From: Rhodanobacter sp.
GTDB taxonomy: Bacteria; Pseudomonadota; Gammaproteobacteria; Xanthomonadales; Rhodanobacteraceae
DNA: 64,000 nt
Direction: 5' to 3'
NCBI GenBank assembly: GCA_004298015.1
Contig: SCSE01000035.1
Location: forward strand, 51,931 to 115,930
The number at the start of each line of letters is the position of its first letter. The stretch's first letter is position 1. Below are positions 18,486 to 27,305 of this stretch, in pieces. The position numbers were made by a program, and so were the translations under genes. The notes beneath the pieces are model-generated. The model ran no database searches. It saw nothing but the letters and a program-made list of their open reading frames with translations, and was not told where the DNA came from.

Positions 18486-19269
18486 AGTTGCGCATCAGCC
18501 AACCGGCCACCCGGGCGGAAAGACGCCGTGGCAGCAACCGCGTGGAATGCGCCAGCAGTGCATTCGCCCAACCGGTAACGGTGCCGCTGCGACCGGCCAG
18601 CATGGCTTCCACGCCACGCCGGGCCACCGCCGGCGCCTGCATGCGTGTCCATTGCTGATACCAGGTGGCGCGCTGGCCGGACACCTCGAAAAAGCCGGTG
18701 TCGGTAACGCCCGGAGACACCACGGTGCAACGTACCCCACTGCCGCGCAGTTCCACATCCAGTGCATGGGAAAACGCCAGCACGTAGGACTTCGCCGCGG
18801 CATAGGCGGCGTAGCCTGGCGTCGGCTGGAAGGCGGCGGTTGAAGCCACTTGCAGCACACGGCCGAACCCCCGTTCGCGCATTGCGGGCAGGAACAGCCG
18901 CGTCAGGTGGCTCAGCGCCACCACGTCCAGCGCCAGCATCGCCTCCAGGCGCGACCAGTCCGTCGTCGCAAACGCACCGAACACGCCGAACCCGGCATTG
19001 TTGACCAGCACGTCCACCGCCACGCCTTCAGCGGCAAGACTGGCCGCAAGGGTCTGGCGTGCCGTTGCGTCGGCCAGATCGGTAGGACGCACATGCACGA
19101 CGACACCCAGCGAACGCAGTTCCGACGCCAATTGCTGCATCGGCGCATCGCTGCGCGCCACCAGGACCAGGTGGCAGCCACCTCGCGCCAACTCACGCGC
19201 GAACGCCACACCCAGACCGCCGGATGCGCCGGTCACCAATGCCATGCGTCCTTCCAGTGATGTGTTCAT
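18484..19269 (-). CDS. Short-chain dehydrogenase/reductase
   Basis: This 261-residue SDR has the NAD(P) motif TGASGGLGVAF near residue 13. The NNAG block is VNNAGFGVFG and the catalytic pair is YAAYAAAKSY with Ser in VASTAAF. An Arg after the first beta strand (VARSD) suggests NADP(H). The substrate is unknown. The ATG at 19269 has a GGAG site. The last codons overlap repeat C2, so the repeat shapes the 3' end of the message. Confidence 0.85.
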   Translation of the reverse strand: MNTSLEGRMALVTGASGGLGVAFARELARGGCHLVLVARSDAPMQQLASELRSLGVVVHVRPTDLADATARQTLAASLAAEGVAVDVLVNNAGFGVFGAFATTDWSRLEAMLALDVVALSHLTRLFLPAMRERGFGRVLQVASTAAFQPTPGYAAYAAAKSYVLAFSHALDVELRGSGVRCTVVSPGVTDTGFFEVSGQRATWYQQWTRMQAPAVARRGVEAMLAGRSGTVTGWANALLAHSTRLLPRRLSARVAGWLMRN

Positions 19270-19395
19270 CGGGCTAGCTCCGTGGGTGCGAATCAGGCGA
19301 TGAGTGCGCCACACTCGCCGCGCCCCACCGGCGCCGGGTACTTGACCGGCGCGCTATCATGCCCATTTATCCCCAGTATCCCACGGAGTCCCCCC

Positions 19396-20319
19396 ATGCC
19401 TCTCGAAACCGCCACCCGCGAACGCATCGCTGCTCTGCTCGCTGAACATCACGTGGTGCTGTTCATGAAAGGTGACCGGCAGCAGCCGATGTGCGGCTTC
19501 TCCGCCGCCGCCACCAACACGCTCAACGAACTGCTGCCCGACTATCACACCGTCAACGTGCTCGATGATCCCGAGATCCGTGAAGGCATCAAGGCCTACG
19601 GCGACTGGCCGACGATTCCGCAACTCTATGTCGAAGGTGAACTGGTCGGCGGTTCCGACATCATCAGCCAGCTCTATAACAGCGGCGAGCTGCATGCCTT
19701 GTTCGGCGCACCGCTGCCTGACCGTACCCCGCCGGAGCTGACCATCACCGACGCCGCCGCCGAAGCGATCCGCCAGGGCACGGCCAACGCACAAGGCGTG
19801 GTGCTGCATCTGGAAATCGGCCCCGACCACAGCGCCGGCTTTCAGCTGGCCGCGGCCGGCGAACACGACATTGTGGCCCATGCCAACGGCCTGGAAATAC
19901 ACTTCGACCCGGCCAGCGCCCAGCGCGCCAAGGGGATCGTGATCGACTGGGTCTCCACGGTGCAAGGTGAAGGCCTGAGCCTGAAATTCCCCGGTGCCCG
20001 CGAAATCCTCTCGCTCAGCGTGCAGCAGCTGCAGGCTCGCCTCGCGGCGGGCGACATCACCCTGATCGACGTGCGCCCTGCGCAGGGCCGCGCCCAGGCC
20101 GCCGCGCTGTCGCAGGCGCGAATTCTGGAGGACGAAGGCTACGAGAGCCTGGCCGCCCTGCCCAAGGACACGCCACTGGCCTTCATCTGCCATCACGGCA
20201 ACTCCAGCCGCAGCATGGCCGAACGCTTCGCCGCCCACGGCTTCAGCAACGTGCACAACGTCGAGGGCGGCATGGATGCCTGGGCTACCGAAATCGATCC
20301 GGACGTGCCGCGGTATTGA
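19396..20319 (+). CDS. Monothiol glutaredoxin fused to HesB-like and rhodanese domains
   Basis: This 307-residue protein has three parts. Residues 1-105 are a Grx4-type monothiol glutaredoxin with the CGFS motif at 33-36, which binds and delivers [2Fe-2S] clusters with glutathione. Residues about 110-200 resemble the A-type HesB/IscA fold (LTITDAAAEAIRQG, LEIHFDPASA) but lack the cluster-binding Cys. Residues about 205-307 are a rhodanese with active-site Cys265 in CHHGNSSRS. A role in iron-sulfur assembly or sulfur transfer is likely. The ATG at 19396 matches the Grx4 N-terminus. Confidence 0.88.
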   Translation: MPLETATRERIAALLAEHHVVLFMKGDRQQPMCGFSAAATNTLNELLPDYHTVNVLDDPEIREGIKAYGDWPTIPQLYVEGELVGGSDIISQLYNSGELHALFGAPLPDRTPPELTITDAAAEAIRQGTANAQGVVLHLEIGPDHSAGFQLAAAGEHDIVAHANGLEIHFDPASAQRAKGIVIDWVSTVQGEGLSLKFPGAREILSLSVQQLQARLAAGDITLIDVRPAQGRAQAAALSQARILEDEGYESLAALPKDTPLAFICHHGNSSRSMAERFAAHGFSNVHNVEGGMDAWATEIDPDVPRY

Positions 20320-20422
20320 ATGGGCATGAGCCTAACGGGTCAATAGCCGTCAACAACCTGGTGCCTCCGGGAATAGTGGAAGGAATTCACCAGAAGACCT
20401 CTTTGCCGCTATCGCGAAACAA

Positions 20423-20460
20423 GAAAACGGCGCGCCAGTCCGCCTGACGCGCCGCCTTTT
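20423..20460. terminator. Bidirectional intrinsic terminator
   Basis: A GGCGCGCCAG / CTGACGCGCC stem with a TCCGC loop is flanked by AAAAC on the left and CTTTT on the right. It lies between the convergent glutaredoxin and TonB-receptor genes. Confidence 0.75.
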
Positions 20461-20535
20461 CAGCTCCATTCCATAGGGCCGTCTCAAGCTTGTATGTCGC
20501 CGCGGCGTTGCCACTGCGGCGACACAAGTCGCACC

Positions 20536-23340
20536 TTACATCTTCACCTTCACACCAAGATTGAAGAATCGCCCGACAATACCCGCCTGGGACCAGGTCG
20601 GGTTGTAGTTGAGCCCAGCTCCCGCGTAGTTTGACGGATCGAAAGGCGGCTTTCGGTCAAACAGATTCATGACCGACGCAGTGACGCTGACGTGATCATT
20701 GATCGCGTAACTACCCGTCAAGTCGAAGTCATAGAAGGCGCCAACCCGACAACTCGATGGGAAGTTCGCGCCATTTGGCGTGGTCGCCAGACAATCCCCC
20801 GGATACAAACCGTTCACACCCACATCAGCTGCAATATCCCTGTACCCACTGGTGAAGTACAGGGTTCCGGTGACTGTCAATGGGCCATACACCAGCGTAT
20901 TCGCCCATGATGCACGGGTACGCGGCGTACCTGCACCCGACGACAGATTGTAAGGCCCCTGGGTTCCAACATAGGACTGTCTTGTTCCGTCGGGGAACAC
21001 CACATTCCACTGGAAGATCTGAGTACCTGTCAGTTCACTGATATAACGAACGTCATTGCCCAAATCGAAGTGGGCCTGCAGATCCACATCAACACCGGTG
21101 GTCTTTAGCGAGTTGGCGTTGAGATAGGATCCGATAATTTCCGACGGACGAGGTAGCAGCGTGGGATGCAACGGATCGGGAAGATCGGCAACCACAGAAA
21201 CACCAGGCGGCTGCGGCGTTCCCGCGTAATAGTTTATCAAGGCCGCAGATGTATCAGCCTGAATGATGTTCTGGGTCTTCTTGATGTTGTAGTAGTCAAC
21301 CGATGCGCTCAGCCAGCTGGCTGGCTGCAGTACAACCCCCAAGGTGAAGCTGCGCGACTTCTCAGGCTTGATCTTGGGATTGGCCTTGGTGAACTCCGAC
21401 AGAGCGTATGGCACGGTCACGTAGGGGTTGGCACTGCCACCATGGGCCGCCTGAAACGCGGTTGGCGGCTGGTAATTCACAAAGCCTTGCGTGGAACTGG
21501 AACCATTCTCCGCAAAGCTTGGTGCTCGAAAACCCTTGGAGTACGTGCCACGAAGTGCTACCCAGTCGAATGGTTGGTATTTGAAACCCACCTTGGGCGA
21601 GAAGTTGTTACCAACATCAGTGTAGTGGTCGAACCGACCTGAAAGGTCGACTTCGAGCGACTGAAGCAACGGCATATCAACTTCGGCGAAGGCGCCACTC
21701 ACCTCACGACTGCCCTTGGTCTGGGCGTTGCCGAGCCCCTGGAACTCGAAGTTGGGATTGAGCGTAGGGTCATTTTGCGCTTCATGACGGAACTGTGCAC
21801 CGACAGCGAGCCCCATTGGTCCGCCAGCCATCTGCCACAATTCACGGTTGGCACTCAGATCCAGTGAGTCCATATCGGATGTCGAGGTCTTGTTGTAGCC
21901 CGGCGCCAAAGCACCGCGCACGGCCGACGAGTTGGATGCGGGGTTGGCGAAGTTGTATGACCCATTGTTGACCGCGTCGACCAGCGCGTTGTAGCTGATG
22001 AAGCCGTATTGGGTGGTGTTCAGCCAACTGTGGTTCAGTACCAGCGCCGCGTCGTAATTCCAGTCCGCGACTTGACCAGATACATCACCCACGATCCGCG
22101 CGCTATGGCTGTTGTAATTGAAACCGGACGGAATATCGCCGAAATTATAGCTGATCAACGCCGGGACAGCGAATGGATTGGACGGATTACCTACCGGTAA
22201 CGTGATGTTGTTGGTGTTGTTCGGCGTGCTGCTCTGGATTCCGCGCGGGCCACCTGGCGCGTAGGTCTTTGACTCCATGTAGCTGGCGTCGAGATACGCT
22301 TTGGTACTGTCATTCAGTTTGACGGTAAAGCGACCTGAAACACCACCCTGCTCCATTGACGGCTGCAGAAGACCATACTGGTGCGCCGCATCGTAGCGGC
22401 AATACGTGCCGGAGCTATCGGTAATCTGCGGGCCTGAAGTACAAGCGCTCAGCGGCTGCCAAAGCGAGCCGCTGGTATCCGGCCTGATCGCCCCGTTGGG
22501 GCCACCGTTGTGTGCCGAGGGTCCACCCAGACCAGAACCACCAATCGAGCTCAGGTCGCCCGTGTTATACGGAAAACCGCGCTGGTAGGCGAAGATCGGA
22601 TTGTCCTTCTGGTACTGCACGCTCAAATAGGCATTGTAGTGGTCAGTTTCCAGATTACCGCCGCCGGCCAGTAGCGTGCCTTTACGCGTAAAGCCGCCGC
22701 CATGCTCCGAGGTTCCGACATCCGCCGTGGCGACGACGCCCTGAAAACTCGGCTTCATGATGACATTGACCACACCGGCGATTGCGTCTGCCCCGTAAAG
22801 CGAAGATGCGCCGTCTTTAAGCACTTCGATACGCTCTACGGCCGCCAACGGAATCGTGTTCAAATCGACAAAGGAGCGCTCACCGTCATCGGCCACCGGA
22901 TAACTGGCCAAGCGATGCCCATCCACGAGCACCAAGGTCGAATTGACAGTAAGGCCGCGCAGCGCAACGCCGGAAGCGCCGGCAGCGAAGCCATTGGAAA
23001 AGGCGTTCGGAATCGAACCGCTGTTGTCGGCGGATATTGAGCGCACGACATCGGAGAGCGTGGTCATGCCGCTGCGGGCAATCTGCTTGGCAGTGATCAC
23101 GGTAACCGGGGACGGCGTCTCCACGTCGATACGTGGTATCGCTGAACCGGTTACCACGATGGTCTTCAACTGCTTGGCACTTGAAGTCGCGGGTTTAGTG
23201 TTTGAATCTTGGCCAGTAGCGTTTTGGGCGAATGCTTGGCCCGTCACACCAAAGGCAGCAGCAACCGCCACCGTCAGCGCGGTGCGGCGCAACAACGTCG
23301 ATTTCCTGATATCAGTAGAACGATGACTCTTCATGGACAT
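20536..23340 (-). CDS. TonB-dependent outer-membrane receptor
   Basis: This 934-residue receptor starts at an ATG (MSMKSHRS) behind a GGGGAGCC site; the frame continues 18 codons upstream without support. A signal peptide ends at GQAFA. Next come the plug domain (TIVVTGSAIPRID, SPVTVITAKQIARSGMTTLS, LVDGHRLASYPV, IEVLKDGASSLYGADAIAGV) and a long beta-barrel. The last residues are NLGVKVKM, so the usual terminal Phe is replaced by Met. It belongs to the oar/RagA-like receptors common in Xanthomonadales; the ligand is unknown. A TPR-sulfotransferase is divergent to it. Confidence 0.92.
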   Translation of the reverse strand: MSMKSHRSTDIRKSTLLRRTALTVAVAAAFGVTGQAFAQNATGQDSNTKPATSSAKQLKTIVVTGSAIPRIDVETPSPVTVITAKQIARSGMTTLSDVVRSISADNSGSIPNAFSNGFAAGASGVALRGLTVNSTLVLVDGHRLASYPVADDGERSFVDLNTIPLAAVERIEVLKDGASSLYGADAIAGVVNVIMKPSFQGVVATADVGTSEHGGGFTRKGTLLAGGGNLETDHYNAYLSVQYQKDNPIFAYQRGFPYNTGDLSSIGGSGLGGPSAHNGGPNGAIRPDTSGSLWQPLSACTSGPQITDSSGTYCRYDAAHQYGLLQPSMEQGGVSGRFTVKLNDSTKAYLDASYMESKTYAPGGPRGIQSSTPNNTNNITLPVGNPSNPFAVPALISYNFGDIPSGFNYNSHSARIVGDVSGQVADWNYDAALVLNHSWLNTTQYGFISYNALVDAVNNGSYNFANPASNSSAVRGALAPGYNKTSTSDMDSLDLSANRELWQMAGGPMGLAVGAQFRHEAQNDPTLNPNFEFQGLGNAQTKGSREVSGAFAEVDMPLLQSLEVDLSGRFDHYTDVGNNFSPKVGFKYQPFDWVALRGTYSKGFRAPSFAENGSSSTQGFVNYQPPTAFQAAHGGSANPYVTVPYALSEFTKANPKIKPEKSRSFTLGVVLQPASWLSASVDYYNIKKTQNIIQADTSAALINYYAGTPQPPGVSVVADLPDPLHPTLLPRPSEIIGSYLNANSLKTTGVDVDLQAHFDLGNDVRYISELTGTQIFQWNVVFPDGTRQSYVGTQGPYNLSSGAGTPRTRASWANTLVYGPLTVTGTLYFTSGYRDIAADVGVNGLYPGDCLATTPNGANFPSSCRVGAFYDFDLTGSYAINDHVSVTASVMNLFDRKPPFDPSNYAGAGLNYNPTWSQAGIVGRFFNLGVKVKM

Positions 23341-24082
23341 AACGGCTCCCCAGCACGATATATATCGTGAATCTTGTTTGAGATTGACAACCACAAATTT
23401 GGGTACATATGCATAATGAATAGTTGATTACCGACAGCTATCCTTTCCAGTCGTTGATTTCCCAATCAACCAATCACTCATATTCAAGATCGGCAACACT
23501 TCTATCGGCAACATTTGGCGCACCGCCGGACACCTGCATCGGGTTGCCCAACGCCACGAGACTACGTATTGGTGTAACAAAAAGTCAACAAAAGTTATTA
23601 TTTACGATTCATTGCAATTTATTGCGATTCGATTGACGTGTTAACTTGCGATCATTGCGTGTGCGAACCGCAGCTTTTTGGCCTCAATGCAGCTAACTCG
23701 CCATGAGGGAATGCGAGCGCAAAATTTAGCGCTTCATGCTTGATCAAGACTCCGTTCCTGACCCAGTCCCACTCGCAAACTGGAGTCGATCCAGGCCGTG
23801 CGTTCCGCTCGCAGCCAGCTGCCCACGACCTGGCAGGGGTTTCCTCGCGAAGCCATTGAGGCAGCGTGAAGCGCCAGTTGATCTTTCGCCAGATGACTTC
23901 AAGGCCTACTTTTCCGGGTCCGTTGATTGCACCACTGGATACCGGGACGACTTTAGGTGCATTCGAGCGGGCATAATGCGCAGTGGTTAGATGCCACATC
24001 GACAGGTGGGGAATCACGTGTCACCACACGTACCTGCGAAGCAAGCAACCGAAGGCACTGGCGGCAGAATCTTGGAGATGGG
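23341..24082. other. Divergent intergenic region, possible gene remnant inside
   Basis: The AT-rich first 300 bp should hold the receptor promoter. From 24017 down to 23652 the minus strand is open for 121 residues, with protein-like text such as NWRFTLPQWLREETPARS and CEWDWVRNGVLIKHEALN. However, its start lies in a fragment of repeat A (GACAGGTGGGGAATCACG near 24000) and I recognise no family. It may be a gene remnant or chance. Confidence 0.3.
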
Positions 24083-25657
24083 ATGACACCACGACTGGTT
24101 GGGTTGAGTCAGCAAGCGGCGAATGCCGTGACGGCCGCCGCCACAGCTCTTGATGCAGGGCGCGTGGATGAGGCAAGTCGCCAACTGGCGGCGTTGCCGG
24201 CGGCGCACCGTGAGCATCCCGAGGTGCTGCGCATGCAGGCAGGTATCCACGGCATGCGTGGGCAGCACCAGGACGCGATCCGCTGCATGCGCCGTGCACT
24301 CGCGCACCGGCCGGACGATCCCGTCTACCACAACACCCTGGGCACACTGCTTGGCCAGGCCGGCGACTACGACAGCGCGGTAACAACGCTGCGACGCACC
24401 TGTGAATTGCAGCCGGACATGGCCAATGCCTGGTACAACCTCGGCGTGATGTCGACCCGCTGCGTGCGCAACGAGGAGGCACTCGACGCGCTGCAACGCG
24501 CAGTCGCTTTGGAGCCTGACCATATGGATGCGCGTGCACTGCTGGCCGACATGCTGCGGATGCGCGGCGATGCCGACGGTGCAGCACGCGAGTACCGCCG
24601 GGTGATCGCCGAACGGCCGTGGGCCGGGATGGCGTGGTGGGGACTGGCCGATCTCAAGACGATGCCACTGGACGATCGCGACATCACGGCCATGAAAGCC
24701 GCCCTGCAACAGCCCGCGGCAACGGCCGACGACCAGATCGCGATCGGCTTTGCGCTGGCCAAGGCATTTGACGACAGCCAGCACCCTGCGGAGGCACTGG
24801 ACGCACTGGCCCGGGCCAACGCGCTGGCGCGGCAGCGCCAGCGATGGAATCGAACAGGTTATTCGGCGGCCATCAAGGCCCTCAACGAGGCGTTTACCCC
24901 GGTGCCTGCCAATGCATCGAACACACTCGGTCGCGAGGTAGTCTTCATCGTAGGTTTGCCACGCTCAGGCTCTACTCTGGTCGAGCAGATTCTGGCCTCA
25001 CATTCCTCCGTGGCGGGGGCCGGCGAGCTACCCGATCTGCCCCAGGTGCTGGCCGAAGAGTCACGTCGCCGCGGCCTGCCGTTTCCGCGCTGGGTGGACG
25101 CCATGACGCCTGTGGACTGGGAGCGACTCGGACATCGTTATCTCGAGCGCACGGCACACTGGCGACGTGAGCGGTCGCTGTTCACCGACAAGTTGCCCGG
25201 CAACTGGATCTACATCGGCGCGATTCGCGCGATGTTGCCCGGCGCACGGATTATCGGTTGCCGTCGCGATCCGCTGGAAACCTGCCTGTCCTGCTATCGC
25301 CAGCGCATGGACAACAATGAATACACGCGCGATTTCGAGGATCTGGCGAGTTTCTGGCACGACTGCGATCGCAGCCTTCGCCATTGGAGTCAGCAGCATC
25401 CGGATCGCGTGTTGCACCACGACTACGAGGCGTTGCTGGCGAATGCGCCCGCGCGAATACCGCAGTTGCTGGCATTTTGTGGCCTGCCCTTCGAGGAGGC
25501 CTGCCTGCGCTTTCACGAGAATCCGCGCGAGGTACGCTCGCCCAGCGCCACCCAGGTGCGTCAGCCGCTGCGAACCAACACGGCACGTGCGGATCGCTAC
25601 GGTGCCTTGCTCGACCCTCTGCGCCAGGCGCTGGGTCTGTCGCCCTGGTCGGGTTGA
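24083..25657 (+). CDS. TPR-containing sulfotransferase (first of three)
   Basis: The first ~240 of 524 residues are TPR repeats (LGTLLGQAGDYDSAVTTLRR, WYNLGVMSTRCVRNEEALDA). A sulfotransferase domain follows, with the PAPS 5'-phosphosulfate loop GLPRSGST at 291-298 and the 3'-phosphate site around RDPLETCLSCYRQR. It would move sulfate from PAPS to an unknown acceptor. The ATG at 24083 has a TTGGAG site. It overlaps the junction of the next sulfotransferase gene, so the two form an operon. Confidence 0.85.
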   Translation: MTPRLVGLSQQAANAVTAAATALDAGRVDEASRQLAALPAAHREHPEVLRMQAGIHGMRGQHQDAIRCMRRALAHRPDDPVYHNTLGTLLGQAGDYDSAVTTLRRTCELQPDMANAWYNLGVMSTRCVRNEEALDALQRAVALEPDHMDARALLADMLRMRGDADGAAREYRRVIAERPWAGMAWWGLADLKTMPLDDRDITAMKAALQQPAATADDQIAIGFALAKAFDDSQHPAEALDALARANALARQRQRWNRTGYSAAIKALNEAFTPVPANASNTLGREVVFIVGLPRSGSTLVEQILASHSSVAGAGELPDLPQVLAEESRRRGLPFPRWVDAMTPVDWERLGHRYLERTAHWRRERSLFTDKLPGNWIYIGAIRAMLPGARIIGCRRDPLETCLSCYRQRMDNNEYTRDFEDLASFWHDCDRSLRHWSQQHPDRVLHHDYEALLANAPARIPQLLAFCGLPFEEACLRFHENPREVRSPSATQVRQPLRTNTARADRYGALLDPLRQALGLSPWSG

Positions 25658-25662
25658 ACGGC

Positions 25663-27297
25663 GTGCCGGCGAGCCCACCCTCCACTTCACCGGCGCGGCG
25701 GAGCGCGCTGGCGTTGGCCGCATACGACGGTCAGCGTGGCCCACGCGCAGGCGCCCGTGCCGTTCTGCTGGAGACGCTGGCCGGTGGCGCTGAACAGGAC
25801 TGGCTTGAATGCGCCCAGGCGCTGGTGCTGCGTGGAGATAGCGAAGCACCGATGGCGGTGCTGGCCGCCGCAAATTCCGAATATCCGCACTCCACCGAAG
25901 TTCGACTGGCCTGGGCCGGGCTGCTGCTGGAACATGCTGACAACGCCCGGGCTGAAGCCCTGCTGCGCAGCGTGCTTGAGGACGATCGCGGGCACGCTGC
26001 CGCGAGCTTTTTGCTGGCCCGGCTGCTGCAGGAACAGGGTCGGATGCGCTCCCTTTCGCAAGTGCTGCGGACCTTGTTTCGCCAGCCGCCTCACGACCCC
26101 GAACTCGTGATCCGTGCCATCGAGTTGCTGGACGATGCCGAACGCAAGCACGATGCCGCCGCCATCTGCGAGGCGGAGATCGCCGCCGGCTCGACGGACC
26201 CGCGGCTGCATGCCTATGCCGGCATGTTGCTGTCCCAGCTCGGCCAGTTCACGTTATCCCGCCAGCGCCGCGAATTTGTGATCGCCCACAGCACCGAGGC
26301 GATCGAATGGCAGGTGCCGCAGGGACTGGCGGATTTGCAGCGCTACACAAGCCACTCGCACCCCGACTTTGACCTGTTCGACGCCTGCCTGCGCCAGCCC
26401 GAACTGAGCACTCAGGCCCGGGCCTCGCTGCTGTTCGCCCTGGCCAAGGCACATGACGACATCGGCGAGTACGCCACGGCAGCGGCTTGTCTGCGCGACG
26501 CCAATGGCCTCGTGCAAGCGGCCACGCGCTGGCCGCGCAAACAGTGGCGGCGCAGCGTCGAAGCACGACTCGGCCGCAAGGCTCCCTGCCCACTGCGTCG
26601 CCCTGCCGGCGACTGGAGACCGCTGTTCATCGTCGGCATGCCGCGCTCGGGCACCACCGTGCTGGCCGAACGCCTTGGTCGCCATCAGGATGTTTGCCAC
26701 CGGGGGGAACTGAGCTGGTTACCTACACTGGCCGAACAACTGGCTGGCGGCAACGGCGATGCAGTCCTGGAAAACGCAGCCAGGGTATACGCGGCGCAAC
26801 TGCGCCAGGATGACTCGGAGGCGCGCTGGTTCATCGACAAGCAGCCGCACAATTTCATGCACGTCGACCTTATCCTGGCCTTGTTTCCCGAGGCACGCAT
26901 TATCTATTGCCAGCGCCAGGCACGGGACAACGCGTTGTCGGTGTGGATGCAGTCGTTCCAGCCGCGCAGCCAAGAGTTCGCCTACGACCTGGCCGACATC
27001 GCCGCCGTCCTCCATGGCTCACGGCGCCTGATGAAGCACTGGATCAGCCGCTATCCGGATGCCATTTACAGCGTGCACTACGAGCAACTGAGCGCGGACC
27101 CGGCATCCTGTCTCGCTGATTTGTCCGCGTGGCTGGGCCTGTCCAGGCAGGACCTCCTCGGCAACAACGACGGCGCCAGCGCGATCGGTACCGCCAGCCT
27201 GTGGCAAGCACGGCAGCCGATTCACACCCGCTCGATCGGACGCTGGCGGCACTATGCCGGGCATATTCCGGAACTGCTGCAGCTCCCCGAAAGCTGA
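25663..27297 (+). CDS. TPR-containing sulfotransferase (second of three)
   Basis: A 544-residue protein if read from the GTG at 25663, five bases past the preceding stop. A TTG at 25654, overlapping that stop, is the alternative. The N-terminal ~300 residues are degenerate TPR-like helices. The sulfotransferase domain has the PAPS loop GMPRSGTT at 325-332, FIDKQPHNF, and a 3'-phosphate site near CQRQARDNALSVW. It differs strongly from the first copy, so it is an old duplicate. It is convergent with the third gene, with only eight bases between stops. Confidence 0.82.
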   Translation: MPASPPSTSPARRSALALAAYDGQRGPRAGARAVLLETLAGGAEQDWLECAQALVLRGDSEAPMAVLAAANSEYPHSTEVRLAWAGLLLEHADNARAEALLRSVLEDDRGHAAASFLLARLLQEQGRMRSLSQVLRTLFRQPPHDPELVIRAIELLDDAERKHDAAAICEAEIAAGSTDPRLHAYAGMLLSQLGQFTLSRQRREFVIAHSTEAIEWQVPQGLADLQRYTSHSHPDFDLFDACLRQPELSTQARASLLFALAKAHDDIGEYATAAACLRDANGLVQAATRWPRKQWRRSVEARLGRKAPCPLRRPAGDWRPLFIVGMPRSGTTVLAERLGRHQDVCHRGELSWLPTLAEQLAGGNGDAVLENAARVYAAQLRQDDSEARWFIDKQPHNFMHVDLILALFPEARIIYCQRQARDNALSVWMQSFQPRSQEFAYDLADIAAVLHGSRRLMKHWISRYPDAIYSVHYEQLSADPASCLADLSAWLGLSRQDLLGNNDGASAIGTASLWQARQPIHTRSIGRWRHYAGHIPELLQLPES

Positions 27298-27305
27298 TCG
27301 CCCCC

